33,672 bases of DNA. Origin: Chlorobium sp. (GTDB lineage Bacteria > Bacteroidota > Chlorobiia > Chlorobiales > Chlorobiaceae). Location: NCBI GenBank assembly GCA_028280025.1, contig JANQMO010000053.1, positions 1 to 33,672 on the forward strand, read 5' to 3'. The notes under the pieces were generated by a model. The model saw nothing but the letters and a program-made list of their open reading frames with translations, did not search any database and was not told the DNA's origin. Numbering within the stretch: the stretch's first letter is position 1; each line of letters begins with the position of its first letter. A program made the translations under genes and the position numbers. Shown here piece by piece: positions 1 through 8,322 of this stretch.

Positions 1-104
1 ATACATAGATTATTTCATATATTTTGCAATACTGATAACAAACCAAGGTAAGGCTGCAGATTCGTATGCAAGCCTCTATAACGTGAAATACATGAGGGCA
101 AGAA

Positions 105-1052
105 ATGGTACCGCATAAAGAAGAAGAACCGAAGTTTACGTATGATTTATCAAAAGAACGCCGGGCTTTATTGGCAACGAAGCAACACCGCGGCATTCCC
201 GAGAAAACCAGCAACAAATTACTTACTGCAACTTGGAATCTAACCAATTTTGGATTACAGAATCGCACAGATGATGATTTTGCGTTGATGTGCGAGATAT
301 TAAGCTGGTTTGATCTGATTGCAATTCAGGAAATCAGTGATTCGCTAAACCACTTACATTCCTTGATGAAGTTATTACCTCACAGTTATAACGTAATTCT
401 GTCCGATATTGGCGGCAATGATGAGAGGGCTGGTTTCCTCTATGATAGCAGCAAGGTCACCCGCCTGGAGCTTGCTGCGGAAGTAGCAATACCTCCCAGC
501 GACCATCGTTATATAAGAATGAAAGGAGTTTCCGGTTCGTTCAAAGGATTTGACCGTAACCCGTATGTCGTTGCCTTTCGGGCAGGAGAATTAGAGTTCA
601 CAGCTGTGTCTGTTCATCTTTATTTTGGAAGCCATAGTTATTATGATGCAGATAGACGGGCACTTGAGGCATATGCTCTAGCCCGATGGGCTCACCAACG
701 CCATAAGGCCCCAGGAGCATACTCACAAAGTGTTCTCATAATGGGAGATCTGAATTTACCCAAGCGCGATGAAAGCAGCAATGTTTATAAATCATTGAAA
801 GCCAAGGGATTGATCCTGCCGGAACATTCTACTTCAATGGGGAGTAATCTCGCCGGAGATAAACATTATGACCAGGTTGCTTTCCATGCTGGTGGCATGC
901 AAAACGCTTATACAGGAAAATCCGGAGTTTTTGATTTTGACCGAGCACCTTTTTTTGAAAACGCCTGGAGTGTCAGCCCGGAGTATTTCAATACTGTTGT
1001 AAAATATCACATTACTGACCACAGACCGTTGTGGTCAGAGTTTAATATATGA
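105..1052 (+). CDS. Endonuclease/exonuclease/phosphatase (DNase I-like fold) family protein
   Basis: This 315-residue protein has the motif series of the EEP superfamily (metal-dependent phosphodiesterases such as DNase I and exonuclease III). Visible motifs are TWNLTNFG (Asn45), IAIQEI (Glu76), VSVHLYF (His171), IMGDLN (Asp215/Asn217), HYDQVAF (Tyr255-Asp256) and ITDHRPLW (Asp305-His306), in the right order for the catalytic core. No signal peptide or membrane segment is seen, so a cytoplasmic role is likely. The substrate (DNA, RNA or a phosphoester) cannot be told. The ATG is fixed by an in-frame TGA at 93-95. Base composition and codon choice are visibly more AT-rich than in the housekeeping genes downstream, which suggests an accessory or transferred gene. 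No operon partner follows; about 270 bases without a clear gene separate it from the next, opposite-strand ORF. Confidence 0.85.
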   Translation: MVPHKEEEPKFTYDLSKERRALLATKQHRGIPEKTSNKLLTATWNLTNFGLQNRTDDDFALMCEILSWFDLIAIQEISDSLNHLHSLMKLLPHSYNVILSDIGGNDERAGFLYDSSKVTRLELAAEVAIPPSDHRYIRMKGVSGSFKGFDRNPYVVAFRAGELEFTAVSVHLYFGSHSYYDADRRALEAYALARWAHQRHKAPGAYSQSVLIMGDLNLPKRDESSNVYKSLKAKGLILPEHSTSMGSNLAGDKHYDQVAFHAGGMQNAYTGKSGVFDFDRAPFFENAWSVSPEYFNTVVKYHITDHRPLWSEFNI

Positions 1053-1319
1053 CAGAATCATCTCTAAAAATCCTGTTACAGTGAACGGGGCATGTTCCTC
1101 TTGAACCCGGATTTATATCGGCCGCATCCCTCGTTTGCGTAACTTGTTCCTGCACCTTTGCTCCCTTTTAATAACTACTGGCCGCGTTCTTCTCCATTTC
1201 TCAACGCGCTATCACTTCGCAGCCGTCGCATGCAACAACAGCGTTCCATTGATCCGGGAAAAAACAGACAGAATATCCTTGTTCTGCCTGCACTGCCGGA
1301 TCGCTTTACCGATCGGCAT

Positions 1320-1541
1320 TCATGCCAGCCTGCCTGCTTCAGCTTTTTTAATCATCGTTTCGAGGCAGTTCCTGCAGAGACAGGACTCATAATGGTCTGC
1401 AAGATATTCTCTTACATCCGGAGGAAGGTTTATCGAAGCGCACCAGCACTCCTCCGACATCCTGCATTCGAACGCTGCACCGCAAGCCGGACAGATTTCC
1501 GTGCAGCCTTTTTTTGCGGTATGACAATCTGATTGCTCCAT
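1320..1541 (-). CDS. Small cysteine-rich CWC family protein
   Basis: This 73-residue ORF matches the pattern of the cysteine-rich CWC family: an N-terminal CPACGAAFEC pair of Cys-x2-Cys type, then ECWCASINLP, then a C-terminal ESCLCRNCLE. Nine of its cysteines fall in these clusters, with a further one (DCH) near the start, which suggests a small zinc-binding fold. The family's function is unknown and none is assigned here. The start is the first ATG in frame; no good Shine-Dalgarno sequence is visible, so it is tentative. It stands alone on the minus strand between the EEP gene and aroK. The 267 bases on its downstream side and the 193 bases before aroK hold no other gene I can support. Plus-strand ORFs across it lack any family signature. 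Confidence 0.75.
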   Translation of the reverse strand: MEQSDCHTAKKGCTEICPACGAAFECRMSEECWCASINLPPDVREYLADHYESCLCRNCLETMIKKAEAGRLA

Positions 1542-1734
1542 AATGATGATTATGTCTTTGTGTAGAAAACCTGCAACCGCTTCAATATAGGGTACCTAAG
1601 GATTTATTGAGTATATTCAGCCCGTCTTTCGGCCTGCTGCAGTGCATGAAACGTTGGAGGTTAGAGGAGAAAGTCTTTTAATTCAATACTGCATGCAGTT
1701 ACACAAGTTAGACAGTGCAAGAACCGATCGTTCC

Positions 1735-2334
1735 ATGAAAGAACCGTCGCTTATATTTCTTACCGGATTCAGCGGATCAGGAAAATCAACCATCGGACCG
1801 CTGCTCGCCAATTCGCTGGGCTATGATTTCATCGACCTTGACAGGGAGATCGAACTGAATGCCGGTAAATCAATCAACAGGATATTTGCCGACGAGGGTG
1901 AATCGCATTTCAGAAACCTTGAACTGCAAACACTCGAAACGGTTGCGGGCAAAAAAGACCTTGTTGTGTCACTCGGCGGCGGGGTCCTGCAGAACGACCG
2001 CTGTTTCTCACTGATCATCTCTTCGGGAACGCTGGTGTACCTTCGATCGCATCCTGATGCTCTTGCAAAAAGGCTGAGCAACAAAACCGACCGGCCTTTG
2101 ATGAAAGGTGAAAACGGAGAACGATTGACCCGCGAAGAGATCGAGGAAAAAATCATCGCGCTGCTTGCAGTCCGTGAACCCCGCTATAAAAAGGCCCGGA
2201 TCATCGTCGAGACGGATAACAAGAGAATCGGCTCGACGGTCGAGGAGTTAACCAGAAAAATCGAACGCCATATCCGCAGACTCAATAACCGCCGCCAGAC
2301 CCAACCAAACACAAAGCCTACGAAAAGTGAGTGA
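1735..2334 (+). CDS. aroK: Shikimate kinase
   Basis: It phosphorylates shikimate at the 3-OH with ATP, the fifth step to chorismate, in the cytoplasm. With the ATG at 1735 the protein has 199 residues, close to the usual 170-190. It begins with the typical beta strand and P-loop GFSGSGKST (11-19). The shikimate-binding IDLD (33-36), Arg60 (ESHFRNLE), the SLGGGV loop (79-84) and the lid NKTDRPL (116-122) are all present. The frame is open further upstream to an ATG at 1642, giving 31 extra residues, but these are not family-like. A purine-rich stretch near 1656-1675 might serve an alternative start, so the start is less sure than the identity. Its stop overlaps the aroB start by 8 bases, implying translational coupling. 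Confidence 0.93.
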   Translation: MKEPSLIFLTGFSGSGKSTIGPLLANSLGYDFIDLDREIELNAGKSINRIFADEGESHFRNLELQTLETVAGKKDLVVSLGGGVLQNDRCFSLIISSGTLVYLRSHPDALAKRLSNKTDRPLMKGENGERLTREEIEEKIIALLAVREPRYKKARIIVETDNKRIGSTVEELTRKIERHIRRLNNRRQTQPNTKPTKSE

Positions 2335-3406
2335 AATAATCGTCAGCACACCTGTTCGCAACCGCTTCGAAGAACTGTTTCATAACCACAACCTTGCAAA
2401 AAAAACAGTCGCTCTCTTCGATGAAAACACCAGAGAACTGTTCGGAAACGAAATCCTCGATGCATTGAATCTTCAGGGTTTTTCCGTTTTTGAACTCGTC
2501 GTACCGGCAAGAGAAACATCCAAGAGCTTCCGGACGGCATACCGTCTCTACACTCAGCTTATCGAGGCAGATGTGGACCGGAGCTGGAACCTTCTTGCTG
2601 TCGGCGGCGGTGTCGTTGGCGACCTTGGCGGATACATTGCGGCAAGCTATTACCGGGGCATACCCGTCATCCAGCTGCCGACAACCCTTCTTGCCATGAC
2701 CGACAGTTCCATCGGCGGCAAAGTCGCCATCAATCATCCCCTCGGCAAAAACCTCATAGGATTTTTTCACATGCCGGAACTGGTGCTGATCGACCCTGCA
2801 TATCTCAAATCCCTCCCTCAACGCGAAGTGTACGCGGGCATGGCTGAAGTGGTTAAATACGGCTTCATTGCCGATGCCGGATTTCTCGACTATATCGACA
2901 GACATTTCCAGGACATCGTTGCAATCAAGGACCCGTTTATATCGGAGGCAGTCCGTACAAGCGCCGCTATCAAGGCGGATGTTGTTGAAAAAGATTTCAG
3001 GGAACAGAGCGGTTTACGGGCGACGCTCAATTTCGGCCACACTTTCGCGCACGGGCTTGAAAAACTTGCCGATTACCGCCACATCCGCCATGGTGAAGCG
3101 GTTGCCCTGGGAATGGTTTGCGCGCTGCACCTTTCCAGGAGGCTCGAAACAATAAGCGATGACGATCTGGAACGGGGCCTTGCCATCCTGAACAAGTTCC
3201 GATTGAGCACACGAATGGTAAAGAAACGCTTCAAGGATGTGCTGGCCACAGCTCTGCTTGAAAGCATGCACTCCGACAAGAAAAAGGTCGACAAACAGCT
3301 TCGTTTTGTCCTGCTCGAAAAACTCGGCAAGGCATACCTCCATCCTGAGCCGATAGAGAGCAACATCGTTATCGCAGCAATCGAGGATGCGAAGGGGAGG
3401 TGTTGA
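2327..3406 (+). CDS. aroB: 3-dehydroquinate synthase
   Basis: It converts DAHP to 3-dehydroquinate, the second shikimate-pathway step, using NAD and a divalent metal in the cytoplasm. The 359-residue length is typical. NAD-binding GGGVVGDLGGY (93-103), the PTTLLAMTDSSIGGK block (118-132) and KNLIGFFHMP (141-150) are seen. The metal ligands are expected at Glu174 (GMAEVVKYG), His238 (NFGHTFAHG) and His255 (HGEAVALG). The start is a GTG lying inside the last codons of aroK (8-base overlap), so the two are one operon. Downstream lies about 250 bases of repeats before coaX, which converges from the minus strand. Confidence 0.96.
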   Translation: MSEIIVSTPVRNRFEELFHNHNLAKKTVALFDENTRELFGNEILDALNLQGFSVFELVVPARETSKSFRTAYRLYTQLIEADVDRSWNLLAVGGGVVGDLGGYIAASYYRGIPVIQLPTTLLAMTDSSIGGKVAINHPLGKNLIGFFHMPELVLIDPAYLKSLPQREVYAGMAEVVKYGFIADAGFLDYIDRHFQDIVAIKDPFISEAVRTSAAIKADVVEKDFREQSGLRATLNFGHTFAHGLEKLADYRHIRHGEAVALGMVCALHLSRRLETISDDDLERGLAILNKFRLSTRMVKKRFKDVLATALLESMHSDKKKVDKQLRFVLLEKLGKAYLHPEPIESNIVIAAIEDAKGRC

Positions 3407-3423
3407 AGAACTGTTGATTTGTT

Positions 3424-3452
3424 CGGTATTGGGTAATCGGTATTCGGAGAGA
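3424..3452. repeat. Heptamer-periodic tract, GGTAATC type
   Basis: Directly after aroB the sequence reads as successive 7-base units: GGTATTG, GGTAATC, GGTATTC, GGAGAGA. The same periodic style recurs near 19986 and 32488. It borders a copy of the dispersed hairpin element. No gene is visible. Confidence 0.6.
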
Positions 3453-3544
3453 ATGCTTGTTTTTTTAAGATGTAACGTTAGTGGACAGATTGGAAGGAGT
3501 TATATGGGTCCTATAGGTCCTATGAGTCCTATAGGACCTATAAT
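3452..3544. repeat. Dispersed intergenic element, copy A, with 11-bp perfect hairpin
   Basis: This segment of about 93 bases is nearly identical (about 7 differences) to 14129-14220. It begins with AATGCTTG and a T run, then CGTTAGTGGACAGATTGGAA, and ends in an inverted repeat. The arms are 3507-3517 (GGTCCTATAGG) and 3528-3538 (CCTATAGGACC) around a 10-base loop. The decamer-like unit TCCTATAGG or TCCTATGAG repeats within it. A fortuitous reading frame encodes a Gly-Pro-Ile/Met repeat, which I do not take as a gene. It lies between the convergent aroB and coaX. Confidence 0.75.
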
Positions 3545-3602
3545 ATTATCTGCAATCAATGAGAGGAGTTATTTGAAGATCCCAACACCCCACATTCTTC
3601 AC

Positions 3603-3660
3603 GCAGTACTCAGTACTTCTTCCACCGCACTGCCGACTGCCAACTGAAAACTGCCCACTA
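3603..3660. repeat. Heptamer-periodic tract, ACTGCC/CAGTACT type
   Basis: The stretch ending just before the coaX stop contains GCAGTAC, TCAGTAC and then CACTGCC, GACTGCC, AACTGAA, AACTGCC in 7-base register. Its sequence family differs from the tract at 3424-3452, but the period is the same. No gene is visible. Confidence 0.55.
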
Positions 3661-3662
3661 CA

Positions 3663-4454
3663 TTACCAAGCCTCTTCCACATTTAAATCCAGCAGCACCT
3701 TCGCCCCCTTCAACACCGCCTGGTCGTCGACGAGGATGGACTCCTGAAGGCTGGAGGCGACAAGCCTGCTGCTGCCACCGGTGGCAATTATCTTTACGTC
3801 ATGTTGACCGTTCTTTTCTGCCAGAACATGACGAATGTCTTTGAGCAAACCCTCTATCTGTTTGACACACCCCCAGAAAACGCCGCTTTTCATACATTCT
3901 GCCGTGGACCTGCCGAGAAGCGCTACCGGTCCGGTTACCTTTACACGGGGAAGTTTTGCCGTCCGGTCATGCAGCACCGCCGACATCATATCCAGCCCCG
4001 GCATGATCAAGCCTCCGAAATACCCCTCATTCGGTACAAGCACATCAAAAGTAATGGCGGTACCGATATCTATGGCAATAACCGGACCTTTTGAAAAGAA
4101 ACTGCTGCAGAAAGAGCAGAACGCAAGCCTGTCGGCGCCAAATGCAGAAGGCGGATTGTAATTGAGGCTGAAGGGCAGTTTGAGTGAACTGGATATATCG
4201 ATCACGGATCCTGACAGTATACCGCCGAGAACCCGCCGTAACAGACCGCCCACTGAAGGAACCACACTGCAGACAGCCGCATGGCAGACGTCAGGATGAT
4301 CATGCAGTATCCTTTCAACCAGTTTTCGTGCCTCGATCTCGTTTTCAAGGGATTGAGTCGGCAGACTGCTGATATCGATGACAGCGTCACCGCTGAAAAC
4401 CGCAGCATGGGTAAAGGAATTGCCTGTATCAAGTACCAGAGCGGGCAGTATCAT
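3663..4454 (-). CDS. coaX: Type III pantothenate kinase
   Basis: It phosphorylates pantothenate, the first committed step of coenzyme A synthesis, in the cytoplasm. The 263-residue protein has the ASKHA-fold signatures of CoaX: DTGNS (9-13) phosphate-binding loop, GADRL (106-110), IDIGTAITFD (128-137) with the catalytic aspartate, and GGLIMPG (147-153). Length is typical (about 255-260). The ATG at 4454 gives the standard N-terminus, although I see no strong Shine-Dalgarno sequence. It lies 18 bases after the membrane protein gene on the same strand, so the two are probably co-transcribed. No type I or II kinase is present in the window. Confidence 0.94.
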   Translation of the reverse strand: MILPALVLDTGNSFTHAAVFSGDAVIDISSLPTQSLENEIEARKLVERILHDHPDVCHAAVCSVVPSVGGLLRRVLGGILSGSVIDISSSLKLPFSLNYNPPSAFGADRLAFCSFCSSFFSKGPVIAIDIGTAITFDVLVPNEGYFGGLIMPGLDMMSAVLHDRTAKLPRVKVTGPVALLGRSTAECMKSGVFWGCVKQIEGLLKDIRHVLAEKNGQHDVKIIATGGSSRLVASSLQESILVDDQAVLKGAKVLLDLNVEEAW

Positions 4455-4472
4455 CGGACGTAAGCGGTAAAC

Positions 4473-4976
4473 TCAGCGTTCAAAAGGAACATTGGAACGT
4501 TCCGCCAATATTTTGAGCAATGTCTCGTATCGCGGCAGATTTTCCGTCACAAAAACCGAATCTCTTTTCCCTGCCTTGTCGGCAACCACATAGAATTTGG
4601 GAGGCGGATTGAACGTAACCGGCTCCTTGTAAATCCGGACAATGTCCTCAAGCCCTATAATCGTTGTTTTTCCGTCCCTGTATGTATATGACAGTGTCCC
4701 GTCGTCAATCCTGACAACATTGCCGTCTTCTCCGTGTTCGGCAAGAAACCTGACGGTGACGACCTGTTTGACCCCAAGCACCGCTGTTGTAAGAATAATG
4801 ATCACCGTGCTTTTCCAGAGACAGCCGAAATCGATGCCGTAACTGAACTTGCCGTACCGGAAAAACATGACCCAGACACCTGCAAGCACCACAACTGCAA
4901 TGCACCAGGCCAGGAAATCAAAATACTCGATAAACCATCCGGGAAATTGAGCCGGATACTCAAACACCTCGGCCAT
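4473..4976 (-). CDS. Unknown membrane protein with two transmembrane segments
   Basis: I do not recognise this 167-residue protein. Residues about 18-38 and 54-70 are strongly hydrophobic and look like two membrane spans. The remainder (about 75-167) is soluble, with alternating hydrophobic strands (VVRIDDGTLSYTYRDGKTTI, FYVVADKAG) resembling a small PH-like or bacterial-PH domain; that is an inference from pattern only. A good Shine-Dalgarno sequence (AAGGTGAAG) lies just before the ATG on the minus strand. The gene precedes coaX by 18 bases, probably in one transcript, and is divergent from the YjbQ-family gene. Nothing ties it functionally to CoA synthesis. Confidence 0.7.
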   Translation of the reverse strand: MAEVFEYPAQFPGWFIEYFDFLAWCIAVVVLAGVWVMFFRYGKFSYGIDFGCLWKSTVIIILTTAVLGVKQVVTVRFLAEHGEDGNVVRIDDGTLSYTYRDGKTTIIGLEDIVRIYKEPVTFNPPPKFYVVADKAGKRDSVFVTENLPRYETLLKILAERSNVPFER

Positions 4977-5082
4977 AAGAGCTTCACCTTTATAAAACTG
5001 TTGGTAAGAGAAGGTTAAAAATACGTTTTTTTATTAGTTACACTACAATATTCACGGCAATAACCCCAAGTTTGGAAACATC

Positions 5083-5502
5083 ATGAAATCATTCCACAAA
5101 GAACTCTGGATGAACGTACCGAAAAGGATGGGCTTTGTCAACATCACCCGGGACGTCGAGACGGCATTGGCCGAAAGCGGTATTCGGGAGGGACTCTGTC
5201 TTGTCAATGCCATGCACATCACCGCATCGGTGTTCATCAATGACGACGAACCGGGCCTTCACAGCGATTACCAGAAATGGCTGGAAAAACTCGCTCCCCA
5301 CGAACCGCTCAGCCTCTATCAGCATAATCTGACGGGCGAAGACAACGGCGACGCACACCATAAACGACAGATCATGGGACGGGAAGTCGTTGTGGCTGTT
5401 ACAGAAGGAAGCCTGCATTTCGGCCCCTGGGAACAGATTTTTTACGGTGAGTTCGACGGAAGAAGAAACAAGCGGCTGCTGATCAAGATTATCGGGGAGT
5501 AA
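5083..5502 (+). CDS. YjbQ/UPF0047 family protein (secondary thiamine-phosphate synthase type)
   Basis: The 139-residue protein matches the YjbQ (TIGR00149) family, whose E. coli member has weak thiamine-phosphate synthase activity; the physiological role is uncertain. Family landmarks are VNAMHITASVFIND (41-54, conserved His45), NLTGEDNGDAHHKRQIMG (82-99) with the His-His pair, and a C-terminal GSLHFGPWEQIFYGEFDGRR (109-128). Length is typical. GGAAA lies 3-4 bases before the ATG. It is a single-gene unit: the preceding gene is divergent and glnN converges downstream beyond an inverted repeat and a strong terminator. Confidence 0.88.
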   Translation: MKSFHKELWMNVPKRMGFVNITRDVETALAESGIREGLCLVNAMHITASVFINDDEPGLHSDYQKWLEKLAPHEPLSLYQHNLTGEDNGDAHHKRQIMGREVVVAVTEGSLHFGPWEQIFYGEFDGRRNKRLLIKIIGE

Positions 5503-5511
5503 GTATGGCTG

Positions 5512-5590
5512 GTTGGCTGGACAGCTAAAATACAAAAGAGTTGTTTCATTGTCTGGCCATCAAGCTATTGAGCCATAGAGCTGTCTAGCC
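5512..5590. repeat. Imperfect inverted repeat in the yjbQ-glnN gap
   Basis: The arms GGCTGGACAGCT (5515-5526) and AGCTGTCTAGCC (5579-5590) are complementary with one mismatch and enclose about 52 bases. The left side also shows a 7-base period (TGGCTGG/TTGGCTG), like other intergenic tracts in the window. It lies just beyond the terminator hairpin. Confidence 0.5.
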
Positions 5591-5591
5591 C

Positions 5592-5625
5592 AAAAAAGTA
5601 AGGGGCCTTGCGGCCCCTCTTTTTT
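5592..5625. terminator. Bidirectional intrinsic terminator between yjbQ and glnN
   Basis: AGGGGCC (5601-5607) pairs perfectly with GGCCCCT (5612-5618) around a 4-base loop. On the plus strand the stem is followed by CTTTTTTTT; on the minus strand it has a GCAA tetraloop and is followed by TACTTTTTT. It can therefore end transcription from both convergent genes. It begins immediately after the glnN stop codon. Confidence 0.88.
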
Positions 5626-7770
5626 TTAGTGCTCGAACAGCATTTCGGAGTAGGTGGGCAGTTCCCACTTGTCCCTGTCAACCATGAACTCGAGCCTGTC
5701 GGCGGCTTCCCGGACTTTTTCCATTGCCGGAAGAACGACCTCCGCACAGTAATCGGCCATGTCGAACCCTTCTTCGAGCGATTCCATCCTGTCGATAACC
5801 GCATCGAGCTCTCCAGTCAGATCGATAACCTCGGCAAGGCATTCGGCCAGTTCCCTGAGATGGTCACCCTGGCTTTTGAGGGTTGTTGCCGACACCCCGA
5901 TCCTGTCAGCAGCCTCGACCAGGCCGTTGAAAGATCCCGCGATCTCACCCTGATATTCCGACACGTTCGGAATAACAAAGGTTTTAAGCATGAGCTGCAG
6001 GGTACGGGCCTCGATATCAATACCTTTGATATAGCGTTCGAGGCGTGTGTTGAGCCTCGCGTCAAGCTCCAGCTGCGACAGAACAGAATAGTTCACGAAC
6101 ATCTGGCGGGTATCGTCATCCTTGAGCACCCTCATCGCCTGAGGCGTGTTTTTCAGGTTCGGAAGACTCCTGTCTGTAGCCGCCTGCTGGAGGTCTTCGC
6201 TGTAGTTGTCACCCTGGTAGCGGACTGGTTTTGTCGCCGAAATTTCGGTACGGATCACTTCCTGGATAGCGTTATCCTTGTCCATACCTGAGTCGATCTT
6301 CTCCTGGATCTGGTCGGCAAGCTCGTCCATGGCCTCGGCCATCAGTGTATTGAGAACCATGTTCGGAATGGAAATCGGCTGCGAAGACCCGACAGCACGG
6401 AACTCGAACTTGTTACCGGTAAACGCGAACGGAGACGTTCGGTTACGATCGGTATAATCCTTGTTCAGCACCGGAAGATGAGCCAGGCCAAGGTCAAGCA
6501 CCTGTTTTTCTGTGGCAAAATCAACCTTGCCGCTTTCAATCGCGTCGAGCACCTTCTCAAGCAGTTCACCAAGGAAAACGGTGACAACCGCCGGCGGCGC
6601 TTCGTTTGCCCCAAGACGATGATCGTTGCCGATGCTTGCGATCGAAGCTCTCAGAACATCAGCACGTTTGTAGACACCTTTCATGACTGCGACAAGGAAA
6701 ACAAGGAACTGAATATTCGATTCCGGCGTATCGCCGGGTTCGAGCAGGTTCACGCCTTCAGCCGTTCCTATAGACCAGTTGTTGTGTTTACCCGAGCCGT
6801 TGATGCAAGCAAAAGGCTTTTCATGCATAAGCAGCGCAAAACCTTTCTTTTCAGCAACGCGGCGCATAACCTCCATGACAAGCAGGTTGTGATCGGCCGC
6901 AATGTTGGCGCGTTCGAAGATAGGTGCAATTTCGAACTGGTGCGGAGCAACCTCGTTGTGACGGGTTTTGGCGGGAATGCCGAGCAGATAGAGCTCTTCT
7001 TCCACTTCATGCATGAATTCGAGCACCCTGTTCGGGATGGAACCGAAATAGTGATCTTCGAGCTGCTGTCCCTTTGGCGGCATCGCGCCCAGAAGTGTCC
7101 TTCCGCTCATAACAAGGTCGGGACGCATTGAATAGAACTTGCGGTCGATCAGAAAATATTCCTGTTCAGCACCCGCATAGGTTACAACCTTGCTCACACC
7201 TTCCGTACCGAGAATGCCAAGCAGCTTGACAGCCGATCTGCTGACAGCATCCATGGAACGCAAGAGAGGCGTTTTCTCGTCAAGAGCCTCTCCGTGGTAG
7301 GAAATAAACACGGTCGGAATACAAAGCGTGAGACCTTTACCGCCCTTCATGAGAAACGCCGGACTTGAAGGATCCCATGCCGTATAACCTCTGGCTTCAA
7401 ACGTCGTCCTCATACCGCCTGACGGAAAACTCGATGCATCGGGTTCACCCTGGATGAGCTGCCCCCCGGAAAAGCGCTCGATAGGCTTGCCGTCCTTGTC
7501 AAACGTCAGAAAAGCGTCATGCTTCTCCGCCGTCGCTCCGGTCATCGGCTGGAACCAGTGGGTATAGTGCGTCGCACCGTGCTCCATTGCCCATTCTTTC
7601 ATTCCATGAGCAACAACACCGGCAATAGCTTCTGAAAGTTTATTGCCTGTTTGTATAGTCTGCTGCAGCGCCTGAAAAACTTCTTTAGGAAGCTTTTTCC
7701 GCATAACCTCCTTGTCGAAAGTCAGCGCACCGAAATACGATGATACCGCATTGTTGTTACCTTTTTCCAA
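5626..7770 (-). CDS. glnN: Glutamine synthetase type III
   Basis: It makes glutamine from glutamate, ammonia and ATP. At about 714 residues it has the length of the GSIII (GlnN) family (about 700-730), not the 450-470 of GSI. The core includes the YFLIDRKFY and NRVLEFMHEVEEELYLLGIP region, RHNEVAPHQFEIAPIFE, and FACINGSGKHNNWSIGT, which is a GSIII hallmark. The C-terminal domain follows. I place the start at a TTG (7770) because AAGGAGG lies 5 bases before it and this leaves 16 bases after the upstream regulator's stop. An ATG at 7818 is also open but would overlap that gene by 32 bases without a good ribosome site. Co-transcription with the Lrp-type regulator suggests nitrogen- or amino-acid-responsive control. 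The operon ends at the hairpin at 5592-5625. Confidence 0.95.
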   Translation of the reverse strand: MEKGNNNAVSSYFGALTFDKEVMRKKLPKEVFQALQQTIQTGNKLSEAIAGVVAHGMKEWAMEHGATHYTHWFQPMTGATAEKHDAFLTFDKDGKPIERFSGGQLIQGEPDASSFPSGGMRTTFEARGYTAWDPSSPAFLMKGGKGLTLCIPTVFISYHGEALDEKTPLLRSMDAVSRSAVKLLGILGTEGVSKVVTYAGAEQEYFLIDRKFYSMRPDLVMSGRTLLGAMPPKGQQLEDHYFGSIPNRVLEFMHEVEEELYLLGIPAKTRHNEVAPHQFEIAPIFERANIAADHNLLVMEVMRRVAEKKGFALLMHEKPFACINGSGKHNNWSIGTAEGVNLLEPGDTPESNIQFLVFLVAVMKGVYKRADVLRASIASIGNDHRLGANEAPPAVVTVFLGELLEKVLDAIESGKVDFATEKQVLDLGLAHLPVLNKDYTDRNRTSPFAFTGNKFEFRAVGSSQPISIPNMVLNTLMAEAMDELADQIQEKIDSGMDKDNAIQEVIRTEISATKPVRYQGDNYSEDLQQAATDRSLPNLKNTPQAMRVLKDDDTRQMFVNYSVLSQLELDARLNTRLERYIKGIDIEARTLQLMLKTFVIPNVSEYQGEIAGSFNGLVEAADRIGVSATTLKSQGDHLRELAECLAEVIDLTGELDAVIDRMESLEEGFDMADYCAEVVLPAMEKVREAADRLEFMVDRDKWELPTYSEMLFEH

Positions 7771-7786
7771 CAGCTCCTCCTTTTCT

Positions 7787-8317
7787 TTATGGTTTGTTTC
7801 GTGGCTTTTTTTCATCAAATACAGCCAGCACCTGCCTGTCCTGCAGATTTCTGCGGACGATATCGGAACTGATGCTGGTGTTTCTTTTTATCTGGGACAA
7901 GACAAAACTCGTGTTTGTTCCAAGAACACCCGGCCAGCTTTGTATTTTCGACAAAAGCAGTTCCAGAGATTCCGTGTTATGGGTCATGACGCGCAGAATA
8001 TGGGAGCCCTCACCGGTCACGGCATAACATTCCATAACCTCGTCTTCGCGCAATACATGTTCCATAAACGACTTGTAATGCTTTGAAGAATCAACCCTCA
8101 CCCAGACAAACGCCTGGATATCGAACCCGAGACGCCTTTCGTCAATCTGTGTCGTGAATCCCTTGACAATACCTTTTTTCTGAAGCTTGTCGAGACGCTC
8201 GCTCACCGAAGGAATCGACAAACCGACAATTTCAGCCAGTTCGCCCAGACGTATACGGGCATTGCTTCCGAGAACTTCTATGATCTTCAGATCAATGAGA
8301 TCGATATTTCCCGCCAT
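7787..8317 (-). CDS. Lrp/AsnC family transcriptional regulator
   Basis: The 176-residue protein has an N-terminal AsnC-type winged helix-turn-helix (about 5-60: IDLKIIEVLG, IRLGELAEIVGLSIPSVSERLDKL) and a RAM-type effector domain (about 68-145: FDIQAFVWVRVD, VMECYAVTGEGSHILRV). Members bind DNA as oligomers and sense amino acids. It is immediately upstream of glnN on the same strand, so it probably controls glutamine synthesis and itself. TAGGT precedes the ATG closely, and a perfect 12-bp palindrome lies 6 bases upstream of the start codon. The effector (for example glutamine) cannot be read from the sequence. Confidence 0.93.
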   Translation of the reverse strand: MAGNIDLIDLKIIEVLGSNARIRLGELAEIVGLSIPSVSERLDKLQKKGIVKGFTTQIDERRLGFDIQAFVWVRVDSSKHYKSFMEHVLREDEVMECYAVTGEGSHILRVMTHNTESLELLLSKIQSWPGVLGTNTSFVLSQIKRNTSISSDIVRRNLQDRQVLAVFDEKKPRNKP

Positions 8318-8322
8318 AAACC

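Noticed and set aside
1212..1319. 36-codon minus-strand ORF just after the CWC gene
   Set aside because: It is too short, and has no ribosome site, family pattern or codon support.
1135..1532. Plus-strand ORFs of 85 and 124 codons across the CWC gene
   Set aside because: They overlap the minus-strand ORF that carries a clear cysteine-rich family pattern, and they themselves show none.
3387..3647. ORF encoding Gly-Pro-Ile/Met repeats over the dispersed element
   Set aside because: The collagen-like repeat is a by-product of the CCTATAGG repeats; no ribosome site and no conservation in the second copy's frame.
5608..7131. Two plus-strand ORFs (227 and 217 codons) opposite glnN
   Set aside because: Both are antisense shadows of a complete glutamine synthetase gene.
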